NCBI GenBank assembly: GCA_034168985.1
Contig: JAXFJE010000007.1
Span: forward strand, 25,901 to 89,900
Length of the DNA stretch: 64,000 nt
Source: JALEVB01 sp022768265
GTDB taxonomy: Bacteria; Bacillota_I; Bacilli_A; Erysipelotrichales; Erysipelotrichaceae
Direction of reading: 5' to 3'
Below the pieces are notes generated by a model that was not told the DNA's origin, ran no database searches, and saw only the letters and a list, made by a program, of their open reading frames with translations. Made by a program: the position numbers and the translations under genes. How positions within the stretch are numbered: position 1 is the first letter of the stretch; every line of letters starts with the position of its first letter. This document shows positions 26,827 to 35,853 of the stretch, piece after piece.

Positions 26827-28213
26827 AGTAGAACGTACTGCCCTCATTTTCATGGGATATGACCCCATATTGAGCATGATGAAGCTCTAAGATTTCCTTA
26901 GCGATAGCTAAACCAATTCCACTACCTACGCTGCTGCGAATATGCGTCTTATCAACCTTATAATAACGCTCCCAGATATAAGGAAGATCGCTTTCTTTGA
27001 TGCCAATACCTTGATCGATCACTTTTACAACGACCTGATCTTCTTCTTTTTGACAAGTGATGGTAATTGGTTTTTCTTGCGCATAATTTATCGCATTATT
27101 GACAAAGTTATGAACCACTTGCTGCAAACGACGCTCATCAGCCTTGACCATAAGATCAGGAGCAATTTCAGCATTGATCGTAACTTGCTTTTCGATCATT
27201 TGATAACTATCATAGGCATGTTTGACCATAGCTGATAGATCAAAGGGCTTTATATCTAAAGTTATTTTTTTATCTTCAAGTTTGGATAGATCTAAAAGGT
27301 CATTAACTAAATTTGTTAGTCTTTTTGTCTCATCTATGATGATCTGGATGTTTTTATCCGTTTTTTCTTCTGGAAAATCAATCATCAATTCACCATAACC
27401 ACTGATCATCGTTAAGGGTGTCCTTAGATCATGAGAAACATTAGATATTAGATCCCGCTTTGCTTGTTCTGCTTTTTGTAGTTCTTTTGCAACCGTTTTT
27501 AAGGTTTGATTTAGATCGTTTGCTTCACGATAACTTGCGACCATATCATTTTCATAATGTCCATTAGCCAGATCTTTGGCTGCATGATCAATTTTTTCGA
27601 TTGGTTTTACGATCTTGGCACTCAAAATAGAAACCAAAAGCAAGGTAGCAATGATCACGATGATCGCAATAAAGATGATCTGGGTCTGAATGGTCTTGAT
27701 GGTCGTTGCCATCGGCGTTAGCATAGACTCTACCATGATGAAAGTGTCTGTATCGATGATCTGCGTATAGGTGATACTTTTGACCTTATCATTATCGATC
27801 AAAAAGATATTACCGATTAGTGGTTCATATATCAATAACTTATCATTATCTAAAGTAATATAAGAGCCCCCATTATTTTGAGCCTTGATCAAAAGATAAT
27901 AAATATCGTTATAAGATAAATTGTTTAGCTGACAACCGGCACGATTAGAGGCAAAAGTATCTTTTTTATCATCGATGACCCTTATACAAGCATCATTTTG
28001 CCGCGCTAGACTGTTTAAGTAAACTTCGCTATTTTCATGATCGAGGATCTCGACCACTTGGCCGCTTAGCTCTTTGATCTCTTCGATCTTCGTATTTTCA
28101 TAAAAGCTTTCTAAAAAAGTAATCTCAAAAAGCCAAACAAAAAATAATAGTCCAACCACAAACAACAAGATATACAGCAAAAGCTTTCTTTGAAGCTTCC
28201 TAGTTTTCTTCAA
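26804..28213 (-). CDS. Sensor histidine kinase
   Basis: The 469-residue kinase has an N-terminal membrane helix (about residues 10-30), an extracellular sensor region (30-170), a second membrane helix (about 175-198), a HAMP linker (KIVKPIEKIDHAAKDLANGHYEN), the phosphorylated histidine in SNVSHDLRTPLTMISGYGE, and the ATPase domain with NFVNNAINYA, DQGIGI and GSGIGLAIAKEI. It overlaps the response regulator by 14 bases, so the pair is one operon. The signal is not known. Confidence 0.95.
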   Translation of the reverse strand: MKKTRKLQRKLLLYILLFVVGLLFFVWLFEITFLESFYENTKIEEIKELSGQVVEILDHENSEVYLNSLARQNDACIRVIDDKKDTFASNRAGCQLNNLSYNDIYYLLIKAQNNGGSYITLDNDKLLIYEPLIGNIFLIDNDKVKSITYTQIIDTDTFIMVESMLTPMATTIKTIQTQIIFIAIIVIIATLLLVSILSAKIVKPIEKIDHAAKDLANGHYENDMVASYREANDLNQTLKTVAKELQKAEQAKRDLISNVSHDLRTPLTMISGYGELMIDFPEEKTDKNIQIIIDETKRLTNLVNDLLDLSKLEDKKITLDIKPFDLSAMVKHAYDSYQMIEKQVTINAEIAPDLMVKADERRLQQVVHNFVNNAINYAQEKPITITCQKEEDQVVVKVIDQGIGIKESDLPYIWERYYKVDKTHIRSSVGSGIGLAIAKEILELHHAQYGVISHENEGSTFYFKLPICL

Positions 28214-28868
28214 AGCGATAACCTACCCCTCTTAATGTTACGATGCAATTGCCGTATTCTCCTAAATTCTTGCGTAACAGCTTGATATGTGTATCTAAGG
28301 TCCGATCATCGCCATAAAAGTTATAGCCCCACACAAAAGATAAGATCTGTTCTCTAGTAAGGGCAATATTACGGTTATTGATCAAATAAACCAATAGATC
28401 ATATTCTTTTAAAGAAAGCTTGATTCGCTTTTCATCAATAGTAACGATGCGGGCTGAAAAATCAACTTTTAAGCTCTTATATTGATAATTCTTGGTTTGG
28501 TGATTTTTCTGCGTACGTTTTAAAATAGCGTTGACTCGCATCATCAATTCTTTAGCTGAAAAAGGTTTGACAACATAATCATCGATGCCTAGATCAAACC
28601 CTCTGATCTTATCATACTCCTCATTTAAAGCCGTCAACATGATCACTGGAATATCTTTAAAGGCTTTGATCTGCTTGACTGCTTCAAAGCCTGTTGTTTC
28701 TTTCATCATGACATCCATGATGATTAGATCATAATCATGCATTCGACATAGCTCGATGGCCTGATCGCCATCTTGCGCTTCAGCACATTGATGTCCTTCA
28801 TAAGAAGCATATTTATTAATCAGATCTCTTATTCTTGCTTCATCATCTACAATTAGTAATTTTGCCAT
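28200..28868 (-). CDS. OmpR/PhoB-family response regulator
   Basis: The 222-residue protein has a receiver domain (DDEAR near residue 8, phospho-acceptor Asp in LIIMDVMM near 51, conserved Thr and Lys in MLTA and VVKPFSA) and a C-terminal winged helix with SLKEYDLLVYLINN and DTHIKLLRKNLG. It is the partner of the downstream histidine kinase. GAGGATAAAA precedes the ATG. TTCACA-like direct repeats 11 bases apart upstream of its -10 suggest self-regulation. Confidence 0.95.
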   Translation of the reverse strand: MAKLLIVDDEARIRDLINKYASYEGHQCAEAQDGDQAIELCRMHDYDLIIMDVMMKETTGFEAVKQIKAFKDIPVIMLTALNEEYDKIRGFDLGIDDYVVKPFSAKELMMRVNAILKRTQKNHQTKNYQYKSLKVDFSARIVTIDEKRIKLSLKEYDLLVYLINNRNIALTREQILSFVWGYNFYGDDRTLDTHIKLLRKNLGEYGNCIVTLRGVGYRFEEN

Positions 28869-28888
28869 ATTTTTATCCTCTAATTACT

Positions 28889-28920
28889 ATTATAGCTATC
28901 TTAAGTGTATTTAATGTGAA
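28889..28920 (-). promoter_or_regulatory. Promoter and direct-repeat operator of the two-component operon
   Basis: TATAAT lies at 28894-28889 on the minus strand. Upstream, TTCACA, TACACT and TAGCTA follow each other at 11-base steps (5-base gaps), like binding boxes for PhoP-type regulators, and replace a normal -35. Confidence 0.55.
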
Positions 28921-28924
28921 TTAA

Positions 28925-29734
28925 TTAAAGTTTTTTAATCTTTTCGATAACTTCTAATAGCTCTGGTACATTAGATAATTCAATTTTACCTTCATCACTT
29001 AATTTAGTAATATCTGTTCTAATCGGTAATTTTGCTAAAACTGGAATATCTAATTTAGCTGCAATTTCATCAACTTTGCTTTCACCAAAGATATACATCT
29101 TATGATGACATTGATCGCATTCGACATAACTAAAGTTTTCGATGATCCCTAGCATAGGAATATTCATTTCTTTAGCCATGTTATAAGCCTTAGTAACGAT
29201 CATGCTAACTAATTCTTGAGGACTTGTAACGATAATGATACCATCCAAAGGAATAGATTGGAAAACAGTTAAAGGTACATCCCCCGTTCCTGGAGGCATA
29301 TCGATGAACATATAGTCAACATCTTCATATACAACATCCGTATAAAATTGTTTTACCATATTAGCAATGATCGGTCCACGCCAGATAACTGGCATTTCAT
29401 CTTCTTCAAGCAACATATTAGTGCTCATTACTTGAATACCCGTACTGGTTAAAGCGGGATAAATGCAGCTTTCATCGCCTACGGCCTTAGTATTGATACC
29501 AAACATCTTTCCCATGCTTGGCCCTGTAATATCACCATCAAGCACCGCACAGTTATACCCTTGTTTTTGGGTCATGCTAGCTAAGGTAGCTGTTACAAAG
29601 CTTTTTCCCACGCCACCTTTACCGCTAACGATACCGATAATTTTTTTAATCGAACTATTTTGATGAGGTTCTACTAAGAAACAACCATCATCGTGTTTTT
29701 TATCGCAATTTGCGCAATCATGATTACAACTCAT
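28925..29734 (-). CDS. Mrp/NBP35-family Fe-S cluster carrier ATPase
   Basis: This 269-residue P-loop protein has GIVSGKGGVGKSFVTA near residue 31, DGDITGPSMGKMFG, and DMPPGTGD, as in Mrp/ApbC proteins that carry and insert Fe-S clusters. A cysteine-rich N-terminus (C3, C7, C10, C18) and a C-terminal CxxC (CDQC) are likely cluster ligands. It lies between the two-component operon and divergent purA. The family is firm; the client proteins are not known. Confidence 0.93.
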   Translation of the reverse strand: MSCNHDCANCDKKHDDGCFLVEPHQNSSIKKIIGIVSGKGGVGKSFVTATLASMTQKQGYNCAVLDGDITGPSMGKMFGINTKAVGDESCIYPALTSTGIQVMSTNMLLEEDEMPVIWRGPIIANMVKQFYTDVVYEDVDYMFIDMPPGTGDVPLTVFQSIPLDGIIIVTSPQELVSMIVTKAYNMAKEMNIPMLGIIENFSYVECDQCHHKMYIFGESKVDEIAAKLDIPVLAKLPIRTDITKLSDEGKIELSNVPELLEVIEKIKKL

Positions 29735-29814
29735 ATTTTACCTTCTTTCCATTTAACATTTTAATAAAATTTATATAAAAAAGCAAAATATATACATTAT
29801 TTTACGCAAAAATA

Positions 29815-29823
29815 TGCTATTAT
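29815..29823 (+). promoter_or_regulatory. Extended -10 promoter of purA
   Basis: TG, one base, then TATTAT, about 22 bases before the purA ATG; no clear -35 is seen. TTAGGAG is the ribosome binding site. Confidence 0.6.
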
Positions 29824-29844
29824 AGTTGCGTTAGGAGAAAAATT

Positions 29845-31125
29845 ATGGCTGGATATGTAGTTGTTGGCTCCCAATGGGGAGATGAAGGAAAAGGAAAAAT
29901 CGTCGATGTTCTAGGCGAAAAAATGGACATGGTCGTTCGTTTCCAAGGCGGTAATAACGCTGGACATACGGTAATCGTTAATGGAGAAAAATCAATTCTT
30001 CATTTGCTACCATCAGGTATCTTGAATAAAGATGCTTTATGTATCATTGGACCTGGTGTGGTGGTTGACCCTTTTGTATTATTACAAGAAATCAAAACTT
30101 TAAAAGATCGTGGTTTAAGCTGTGATCATTTACGCATCAGTGATCGTGCACATTTGATCATGCCTTATCACATTAAACTAGATGAATTACAAGAAAAGAA
30201 ATTAGCAAAAAATAAGATCGGAACTACTAAACGTGGCATTGGACCATGCTACGCAGATAAATACACTCGTATTGGTCTTCGAGTATGCGATCTTGTAGAC
30301 TTTGAGATCTTCAAAGAACGTTTAGCAAACACCTTAGCGATCAAAAATGATCAAATCGTTAAATTATATGATGAACAACCATTTGATTATGATACATTGG
30401 TCGAACAGTTTGCCAAGGTTCGTGAAGAATTATTACCAATGATCTGTGATAGCGTTAGTTTAGTTAATCAATATTTAGATGAAGGTAAAAATGTTTTATT
30501 TGAAGGCGCACAAGCTAATATGTTAGATATCAATTATGGTACCTATCCATATGTTACAAGCAGCAGTCCAACAAGCGCAGGAGTTTGTGAAGGAGCTGCC
30601 GTTGCCCCACAAAAATTAGATACGATCATCGGGGTTGTAAAAGCTTACTCAACTCGTGTTGGTGAAGGACCATTTGTCAGTGAACTAAATGATGAGATGG
30701 GCGAACATATTCGTCAAGTAGGTGCTGAATTTGGCGCAACAACTGGCCGTCCACGTCGTTGTGGTTGGTTGGATCTATGTGTTGTTAAGCAAGCAGCAAT
30801 CATCAATGGTCTAACTGATCTAGTTGTTACCAAGATTGACGTTTTATCAGATATCGATACGATCAAGGTTTGCGTAGGTTACGAAATTGATGGTAAGGAA
30901 TATACTTATATCCCTGCTTCATTAGCAGACTATGCTAAATCAAAACCAATCTATAAAGAATTCCCAGGTTGGAAAACTGATATCAGCAATATTCGTCAAT
31001 ATGATCAACTACCAGAAAATTGTCGTAAATATCTAGAGTTTATCGCTGAATTTACCAAGACCCGCATTTCTTTGGTCTCAGTTGGTCCAGATCGCGAAAA
31101 CAACATCATCATCAATAATTTATAA
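29845..31125 (+). CDS. purA: Adenylosuccinate synthetase
   Basis: PurA joins aspartate to IMP with GTP, the first step from IMP to AMP. The 426-residue protein opens with the GSQWGDEGKGK phosphate loop, has NNAGHTV, GIGPCYADK and VTSSSPTSAG, and a GATTGRPRRCGW motif. Length is usual. It is a single-gene unit on the plus strand with its own promoter and a shared strong terminator. PurB, the next enzyme, is encoded at about 37 kb in this window. Confidence 0.98.
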   Translation: MAGYVVVGSQWGDEGKGKIVDVLGEKMDMVVRFQGGNNAGHTVIVNGEKSILHLLPSGILNKDALCIIGPGVVVDPFVLLQEIKTLKDRGLSCDHLRISDRAHLIMPYHIKLDELQEKKLAKNKIGTTKRGIGPCYADKYTRIGLRVCDLVDFEIFKERLANTLAIKNDQIVKLYDEQPFDYDTLVEQFAKVREELLPMICDSVSLVNQYLDEGKNVLFEGAQANMLDINYGTYPYVTSSSPTSAGVCEGAAVAPQKLDTIIGVVKAYSTRVGEGPFVSELNDEMGEHIRQVGAEFGATTGRPRRCGWLDLCVVKQAAIINGLTDLVVTKIDVLSDIDTIKVCVGYEIDGKEYTYIPASLADYAKSKPIYKEFPGWKTDISNIRQYDQLPENCRKYLEFIAEFTKTRISLVSVGPDRENNIIINNL

Positions 31126-31134
31126 AAGCAAACT

Positions 31135-31168
31135 AAAAAATGTCTAGCAAAAAAGCTAGACATTTTTT
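31135..31168. terminator. Bidirectional terminator between purA and the esterase gene
   Basis: AAAAAATGTCTAGC pairs with GCTAGACATTTTTT across a 6-base loop, giving an A-rich and T-rich edge on both strands. It touches the stop codon of the convergent esterase gene. Confidence 0.92.
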
Positions 31169-31916
31169 ATAGGTATTTTTGACAAAACATCAATGCTTTA
31201 TCGAACCAATCAGCGTTCTCTTTCAAACCTTTACCATGATGTCCTTGAGGATATTGTACATATTCATAAGGAATATGTAATTCTTGACACTTTTGCGCAA
31301 AAATCTCACTATTTTTCACTGGAACGATATTATCTTGCAAACTATTCCAAATAAAGGTTGGCGGAAAATCTTCATCCATATTACATTCCACGCTGACCAT
31401 TCGTTGTTTATCTTTTGTCCATTTTAAGCCAATGATCATATCAATGCTTGGAATATGCGTTGGTCCAATAGCGGTAATTACCGGATAGCATAAGGTCAAG
31501 CATGCTGGTTTAGGTAAATTGTAATGGACATATCCTAATTTTTTGGTTGCAAACATCGCAGCCAAATGTCCACCAGCACTAGAGCCCCATATCGCATAAC
31601 GATCTATACAAATATTAAAAGCCTGTGCATTAGCGAAAATATAATTCAAGGCTTTCGCCACATCATCTAGAGGAATTGGATAGCGAGCCCGTTTTTTGAT
31701 GCCATAGCGCAAAACAAAGGCATTATATCCCGCTGCATTAAGTTTTAAAGCATAGGGCTTACCTTCAACGCTGCTCATGACCAAACCATAGCCCCCGCCA
31801 GGTAAGATCAAGACAAACGGCTTTGCTTCACCTTTAGGTAATAAATAAGGGGTAAGCTCATATTTATTAGATGCAAAAAAATCTTTTAATCTTTCAATTT
31901 TATCATTGATATCCAT
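31167..31916 (-). CDS. Alpha/beta hydrolase, probable acetyl esterase
   Basis: The 249-residue protein has the alpha/beta hydrolase pattern: oxyanion-hole LPGGGYG near residue 38, nucleophile serine in GSSAGG near 110, acid in LQDNIVP and histidine in QGHHGKG, like carbohydrate esterases and lipases of the BD-FAE/Axe group. I use the ATG at 31916, which has GGAGAATTACC in front; the longer frame to 31964 lacks support. No signal peptide, so it works in the cytoplasm, perhaps on imported acetylated sugars. It lies at the end of the SUF operon, with 57 bases between its start and the sufB stop. Confidence 0.85.
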   Translation of the reverse strand: MDINDKIERLKDFFASNKYELTPYLLPKGEAKPFVLILPGGGYGLVMSSVEGKPYALKLNAAGYNAFVLRYGIKKRARYPIPLDDVAKALNYIFANAQAFNICIDRYAIWGSSAGGHLAAMFATKKLGYVHYNLPKPACLTLCYPVITAIGPTHIPSIDMIIGLKWTKDKQRMVSVECNMDEDFPPTFIWNSLQDNIVPVKNSEIFAQKCQELHIPYEYVQYPQGHHGKGLKENADWFDKALMFCQKYL

Positions 31917-31973
31917 GGTAATTCTCCTACTATTATTATAAGCAAATTTAAAAAAAGGTTTCAAGATGAAACC

Positions 31974-33371
31974 TTATCCGATTGATTCGCTCATATCAAG
32001 TTTTAATAGTTGATTAAGTTCAACAGCGTATTCCATTGGTAATTCACGGGTAAATGGTTCTAAAAAGCCCATAACGATCATTTCGGTCGCTTCTTGCATC
32101 GATAATCCACGGGACATCAAATAGAACAATTGTTCTTCAGAAATCTTTGAAACCGTGGCTTCATGTTCAATGGTACTAGTATTGGTATGATTGATATTGG
32201 TTGGGATCGTATCTGAAGTAGATAGTTTATCTAAAATCAGCGTATCACATTCTACCTTGCTTTTTGCATAAGCGGCGTTAGGTCCATGTTTTACTTCTCC
32301 CCGATAATTTACCTTTCCACCCAATCTACTGATGGATTTAGAAATGATGTTACTTGACGTATGCGGTGCTAAATGGATCATCTTGGCACCAGCATCTTGG
32401 ATCTGATTTTCACGGGCTACCGCAATAGAAATACACATGCCACGAGCATATTCTCCGGCTAACACACAAGCTGGATATTTCATGGTCAACTGTGATCCAA
32501 TATTACCATCGATCCACTCCATCGTACCATGTTCCTCAACATAAGCTCTTTTAGTAACTAAGTTTAAGATATTGCTGCTCCAGTTTTGAACGGTCGAATA
32601 ACGACATTTACCACCTTTTTTGACATAGATTTCTACGACAGCAGCATGTAGAGATTCTTTAGAGTATTGAGGAGCTGTACAGCCTTCAACATAATGAACA
32701 TCCGCACCCTCATCCACGATGATCAAAGTACGTTCAAATTGTCCCATCCGTTCAGAATTGATTCTAAAATATGATTGCAGCGGTTTTTCTAATTTAACGC
32801 CTTTAGGAACATAGATAAATGAGCCACCAGACCATACGGCACTGTTTAAAGCGGCATATTTATTATCCGCATAACTAACAACTTTAGAAAAATATTCTTT
32901 AAATATTTCTGGATGTTCTCTAAGTCCACTATCGGTATCTAAAAAGATAACGCCCTTTTCTTCCACTTCTTTTAACATGTTATGATAAACGACCTCAGAT
33001 TCGTATTGGGTCGATACCCCTGCTAAAAATTTCTTTTCAGCTTCTGGGATCCCTAAGCGATCAAATGTATTCTTGATCGTTTCAGGAACTTCTTCCCAAC
33101 TAGATTGCGTCTTATCACTTGGGCGAATGTAGTACGTAAAGTCATCAAAATCAATTTGGCTAAGGTCTGGACCCCATTTAGGATTATTTAGCTTTCGAAA
33201 CGTTTCATATGCTTTTAAACGAAACTCCAGCATCCATTGAGGTTCGTTTTTAATATGTGATATTTCTTTGATGATATCTTCATTCAATCCTTTGTTGGTT
33301 TTAAAGATACTGACATCTTCATCTTTAAAACCATATTTATATTCTTCATTCAAAAATGCTTTATCATCCAT
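31974..33371 (-). CDS. sufB: Fe-S cluster assembly scaffold SufB
   Basis: SufB is the scaffold on which Fe-S clusters are built, in complex with SufC and SufD. The 465-residue protein has the conserved N-terminal region (YKYGFKDEDVS), the beta-helix core with VWSGGSFIYVPKGVKLEKPLQSYFR, and the block KMIHLAPHTSSNIISKSIS with the C-terminal HEATVSKISEEQLFYLMSRG. It is the last gene of sufC-D-S-U-B, 4 bases after sufU, the usual Firmicutes order. Confidence 0.98.
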   Translation of the reverse strand: MDDKAFLNEEYKYGFKDEDVSIFKTNKGLNEDIIKEISHIKNEPQWMLEFRLKAYETFRKLNNPKWGPDLSQIDFDDFTYYIRPSDKTQSSWEEVPETIKNTFDRLGIPEAEKKFLAGVSTQYESEVVYHNMLKEVEEKGVIFLDTDSGLREHPEIFKEYFSKVVSYADNKYAALNSAVWSGGSFIYVPKGVKLEKPLQSYFRINSERMGQFERTLIIVDEGADVHYVEGCTAPQYSKESLHAAVVEIYVKKGGKCRYSTVQNWSSNILNLVTKRAYVEEHGTMEWIDGNIGSQLTMKYPACVLAGEYARGMCISIAVARENQIQDAGAKMIHLAPHTSSNIISKSISRLGGKVNYRGEVKHGPNAAYAKSKVECDTLILDKLSTSDTIPTNINHTNTSTIEHEATVSKISEEQLFYLMSRGLSMQEATEMIVMGFLEPFTRELPMEYAVELNQLLKLDMSESIG

Positions 33372-33375
33372 AATC

Positions 33376-33810
33376 TTAATCCTTATCTAACATTTCTTGC
33401 ATTGCCTTCCAACCAATGGTTGCGCATTTGATTCGATTTGCTTGACGATGTACATTCATCATTGCAATGGCTTCTTCAAGGATATCTTCATCATATGGTT
33501 TTTCATCCATCATATTAAAATAGTTCTCCATGATCACCTTTGCCTCAGCAATCGACTTCCCCTTCAACAATTCGCTCATGATCGAAGTGCTAGCTGTACA
33601 AATGGTACAAGCTACGCCATCAAAACGGATATCTTTAATGATTCCATCTTCGATCTTTGTTTGTACCGTGATATCATCGATGCAACTATCACTAGCCATA
33701 TGTCTAGAATCATAGCTTGCATCTTCCACTAATTCATTATTACGCGGAAATTTATAATGATCCATGATCAATTCACGTAAAACTGCCGGATCTTTTAGCA
33801 TTTCATTCAT
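33376..33810 (-). CDS. sufU: SufU, sulfur-transfer protein of the SUF system
   Basis: SufU is a zinc-dependent sulfur acceptor for SufS in Gram-positive bacteria. The 144-residue protein keeps the zinc ligands: Cys and Asp in SCIDDI near residue 42, Cys in ACTICTAS near 68, and Cys in RIKCATIGW near 129. The first motif has Ser before the Cys, where Pro-Leu or Pro-Thr is common. It is placed between sufS and sufB. Confidence 0.95.
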   Translation of the reverse strand: MNEMLKDPAVLRELIMDHYKFPRNNELVEDASYDSRHMASDSCIDDITVQTKIEDGIIKDIRFDGVACTICTASTSIMSELLKGKSIAEAKVIMENYFNMMDEKPYDEDILEEAIAMMNVHRQANRIKCATIGWKAMQEMLDKD

Positions 33811-33825
33811 AACTCATCCTTCTTC

Positions 33826-35055
33826 CTAAAAGAATATATCAATACAATTTTCTACATTCAGATCTTTGCATGCCTCTACAAAAGCATCGATATCTTCATA
33901 CGTATTATAAAAATATAAGCTTGCTCGACAAGTTTGATCTGTTCCGATCAAATTATGTAAGATCTTTGCACAATGATTACCACTGCGGATACAGATATTT
34001 TTAGTATTTAAGTAACTGCCTGCATCTTGCGAAAATACATCATGGGCATTAAAAGCTAAGATACCCGTTGTGGCATCTGCATTGTAGCAATGGATATTAG
34101 GCAAAGCACTGATCTTGCTTACCATGTATTTTTTTAGTTGTTCCTCATAAGCTTCGATCTTATCCATCCCGATGTTTTCTAGATATTTGATTGCGGCCTC
34201 CAAGCCTAAAGCTCCCGCTATATTAGGTGTACCAGCTTCAAATTTATGAGGTGTAGTTTGTAAGATCACATTGCCTGCGATATCAAACCTTGCATTGGCA
34301 CCACCACCATATCTTAACGGCTTTAAATCATCCAATAAGGCAAATTTACCATATAAGACACCAATACCTGTTGGCCCACACATCTTATGACCGCTAAAAG
34401 CTAAAAAGTCTACATCTAGATCTTGTACATCGGTTTTGATATGCGGTACGCTTTGTGCGCCATCTACGATCATCAAAGCATGATATTGATGAACCATTTG
34501 ACAAATAGCTTTGATATCTTGTTTATAACCTAAGACATTAGAAATATAAGCCATGCTCACGATCTTGACCCTACCTTGATGCTGTTGCAATTTAGCTTCA
34601 AGATCTGCAAGCACCAACTTACCATTTTTAGCTAGTGGAAGATAATCTATCTTACAGCCTTTTTGTTTGGCAATATCAAACCAACATAAGATATTGCTAG
34701 CATGTTCAGCATAATTCAATAAAATCACATCATCTTCATGTAATTTATCCATCAAGCCATAAGCTACCATATTCAAGCTATCCGTAGCCCCAGAAGTAAA
34801 GACAACTTCTTCTGCCTGCTTAGCATTGATAAATCTAGCGGTAGTAGCTCTAGCATTTTCATAAGCAGTTGATACTTCATGGCTTAATAGATAATCGCCT
34901 CTTTCAATATTAACGCTTTCTTCTTGATTGTATTTGGCGATAGCTTGCACAACTGCAGCCGGTTTGAAGGTCGTAGCGCTATTGTCTAGATAAATCATAT
35001 CCGGATGATTTTGAAACATGGCAAAATCTTGTTTGATCTTCTTAACATCTAACAT
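33826..35055 (-). CDS. sufS: Cysteine desulfurase SufS
   Basis: SufS is a PLP enzyme that takes sulfur from cysteine as a persulfide and passes it to SufU. The 409-residue protein shows NSATTFKP near residue 26, the PLP lysine in SGHKMCGP near 220, and the catalytic cysteine in RSGNHCAK near 360, the class II desulfurase pattern. It starts inside the last codons of sufD and precedes sufU by 15 bases. Confidence 0.97.
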   Translation of the reverse strand: MLDVKKIKQDFAMFQNHPDMIYLDNSATTFKPAAVVQAIAKYNQEESVNIERGDYLLSHEVSTAYENARATTARFINAKQAEEVVFTSGATDSLNMVAYGLMDKLHEDDVILLNYAEHASNILCWFDIAKQKGCKIDYLPLAKNGKLVLADLEAKLQQHQGRVKIVSMAYISNVLGYKQDIKAICQMVHQYHALMIVDGAQSVPHIKTDVQDLDVDFLAFSGHKMCGPTGIGVLYGKFALLDDLKPLRYGGGANARFDIAGNVILQTTPHKFEAGTPNIAGALGLEAAIKYLENIGMDKIEAYEEQLKKYMVSKISALPNIHCYNADATTGILAFNAHDVFSQDAGSYLNTKNICIRSGNHCAKILHNLIGTDQTCRASLYFYNTYEDIDAFVEACKDLNVENCIDIFF

Positions 35056-35852
35056 ATTGCTTTTACCTTGCTTTCGATTTCTTCGCTTAGATAGGCTTGT
35101 AGTTTTTCGTTAGAAATGACATCTTTGATAAATGATAGATAGCCCATCGTTACCAAAGCTCCAACTTCTTCGGTCTTTAAACCACGAGATTGCATATAAA
35201 ATAATTGTGCTTCATCGATGCTACCTACTGTTGTGGCATGGCTTGCTTCTACATCATTTTCATCGATCAATAATTGTGGCAAGATCGTAGCTTGCTGTTT
35301 TGAAGCAAAGCATAAAGCATGCGAGGCTTGATGCGATTTAGATCCTGAAGCACCCTTTTCGATCTTACCGATCGCATCGATATAATATTTACCATTTTCC
35401 AGCACGACCCCATAGTTTTCCATCTTACCTTGGGTGTTTGCACTGTAAGAAGTTAAAGCAATTTGATATTTCATCTCTGTATTGCTTAAGACTGCACTTT
35501 TAAAGTTACATGTAGCATATTCTTCAATTAGATCCACCTTGATATCACGACTACATTTTTGCTGATTGATATCACATACAGCTAAATCTAAGATAGCATT
35601 TTCTTTAACCTTGAAGACTTCTTTGGTTTGTAAAGGAGCATCGTTATCATTATAGATCAAATATGTACAATGTGTATGCTCTTTGACTTCTACGCTAACA
35701 TAGATCGAACATGCCTTCTTGACCCTTACAAATACGCTACAATCTTTTTTATTACTGATATTCAAATCTAAATGTCCATCAACATCAACTTCTAATTCAA
35801 GATATTCTTCGTTAATAACGATATTTTCACATTCATTTTGCAACTTGAACAT
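35049..35852 (-). CDS. sufD: Fe-S cluster assembly protein SufD
   Basis: SufD is the SufB partner in the SufBCD complex. I choose the ATG at 35852 (267 residues) because GAGGT lies directly upstream and overlaps the end of sufC; a start at 35876 would overlap sufC by 23 bases. The C-terminal half has the shared SufB/SufD beta-helix and helical end: SGSKSHQASHALCFASKQQ, DENDVEASHATTVGSIDEA and QLFYMQSRGL. At 267 residues it is shorter than the about 420 of Bacillus SufD, with a reduced N-terminal region, as seen in some anaerobes. Its end overlaps sufS by 7 bases. Confidence 0.93.
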   Translation of the reverse strand: MFKLQNECENIVINEEYLELEVDVDGHLDLNISNKKDCSVFVRVKKACSIYVSVEVKEHTHCTYLIYNDNDAPLQTKEVFKVKENAILDLAVCDINQQKCSRDIKVDLIEEYATCNFKSAVLSNTEMKYQIALTSYSANTQGKMENYGVVLENGKYYIDAIGKIEKGASGSKSHQASHALCFASKQQATILPQLLIDENDVEASHATTVGSIDEAQLFYMQSRGLKTEEVGALVTMGYLSFIKDVISNEKLQAYLSEEIESKVKAIC

Positions 35853-35853
35853 C

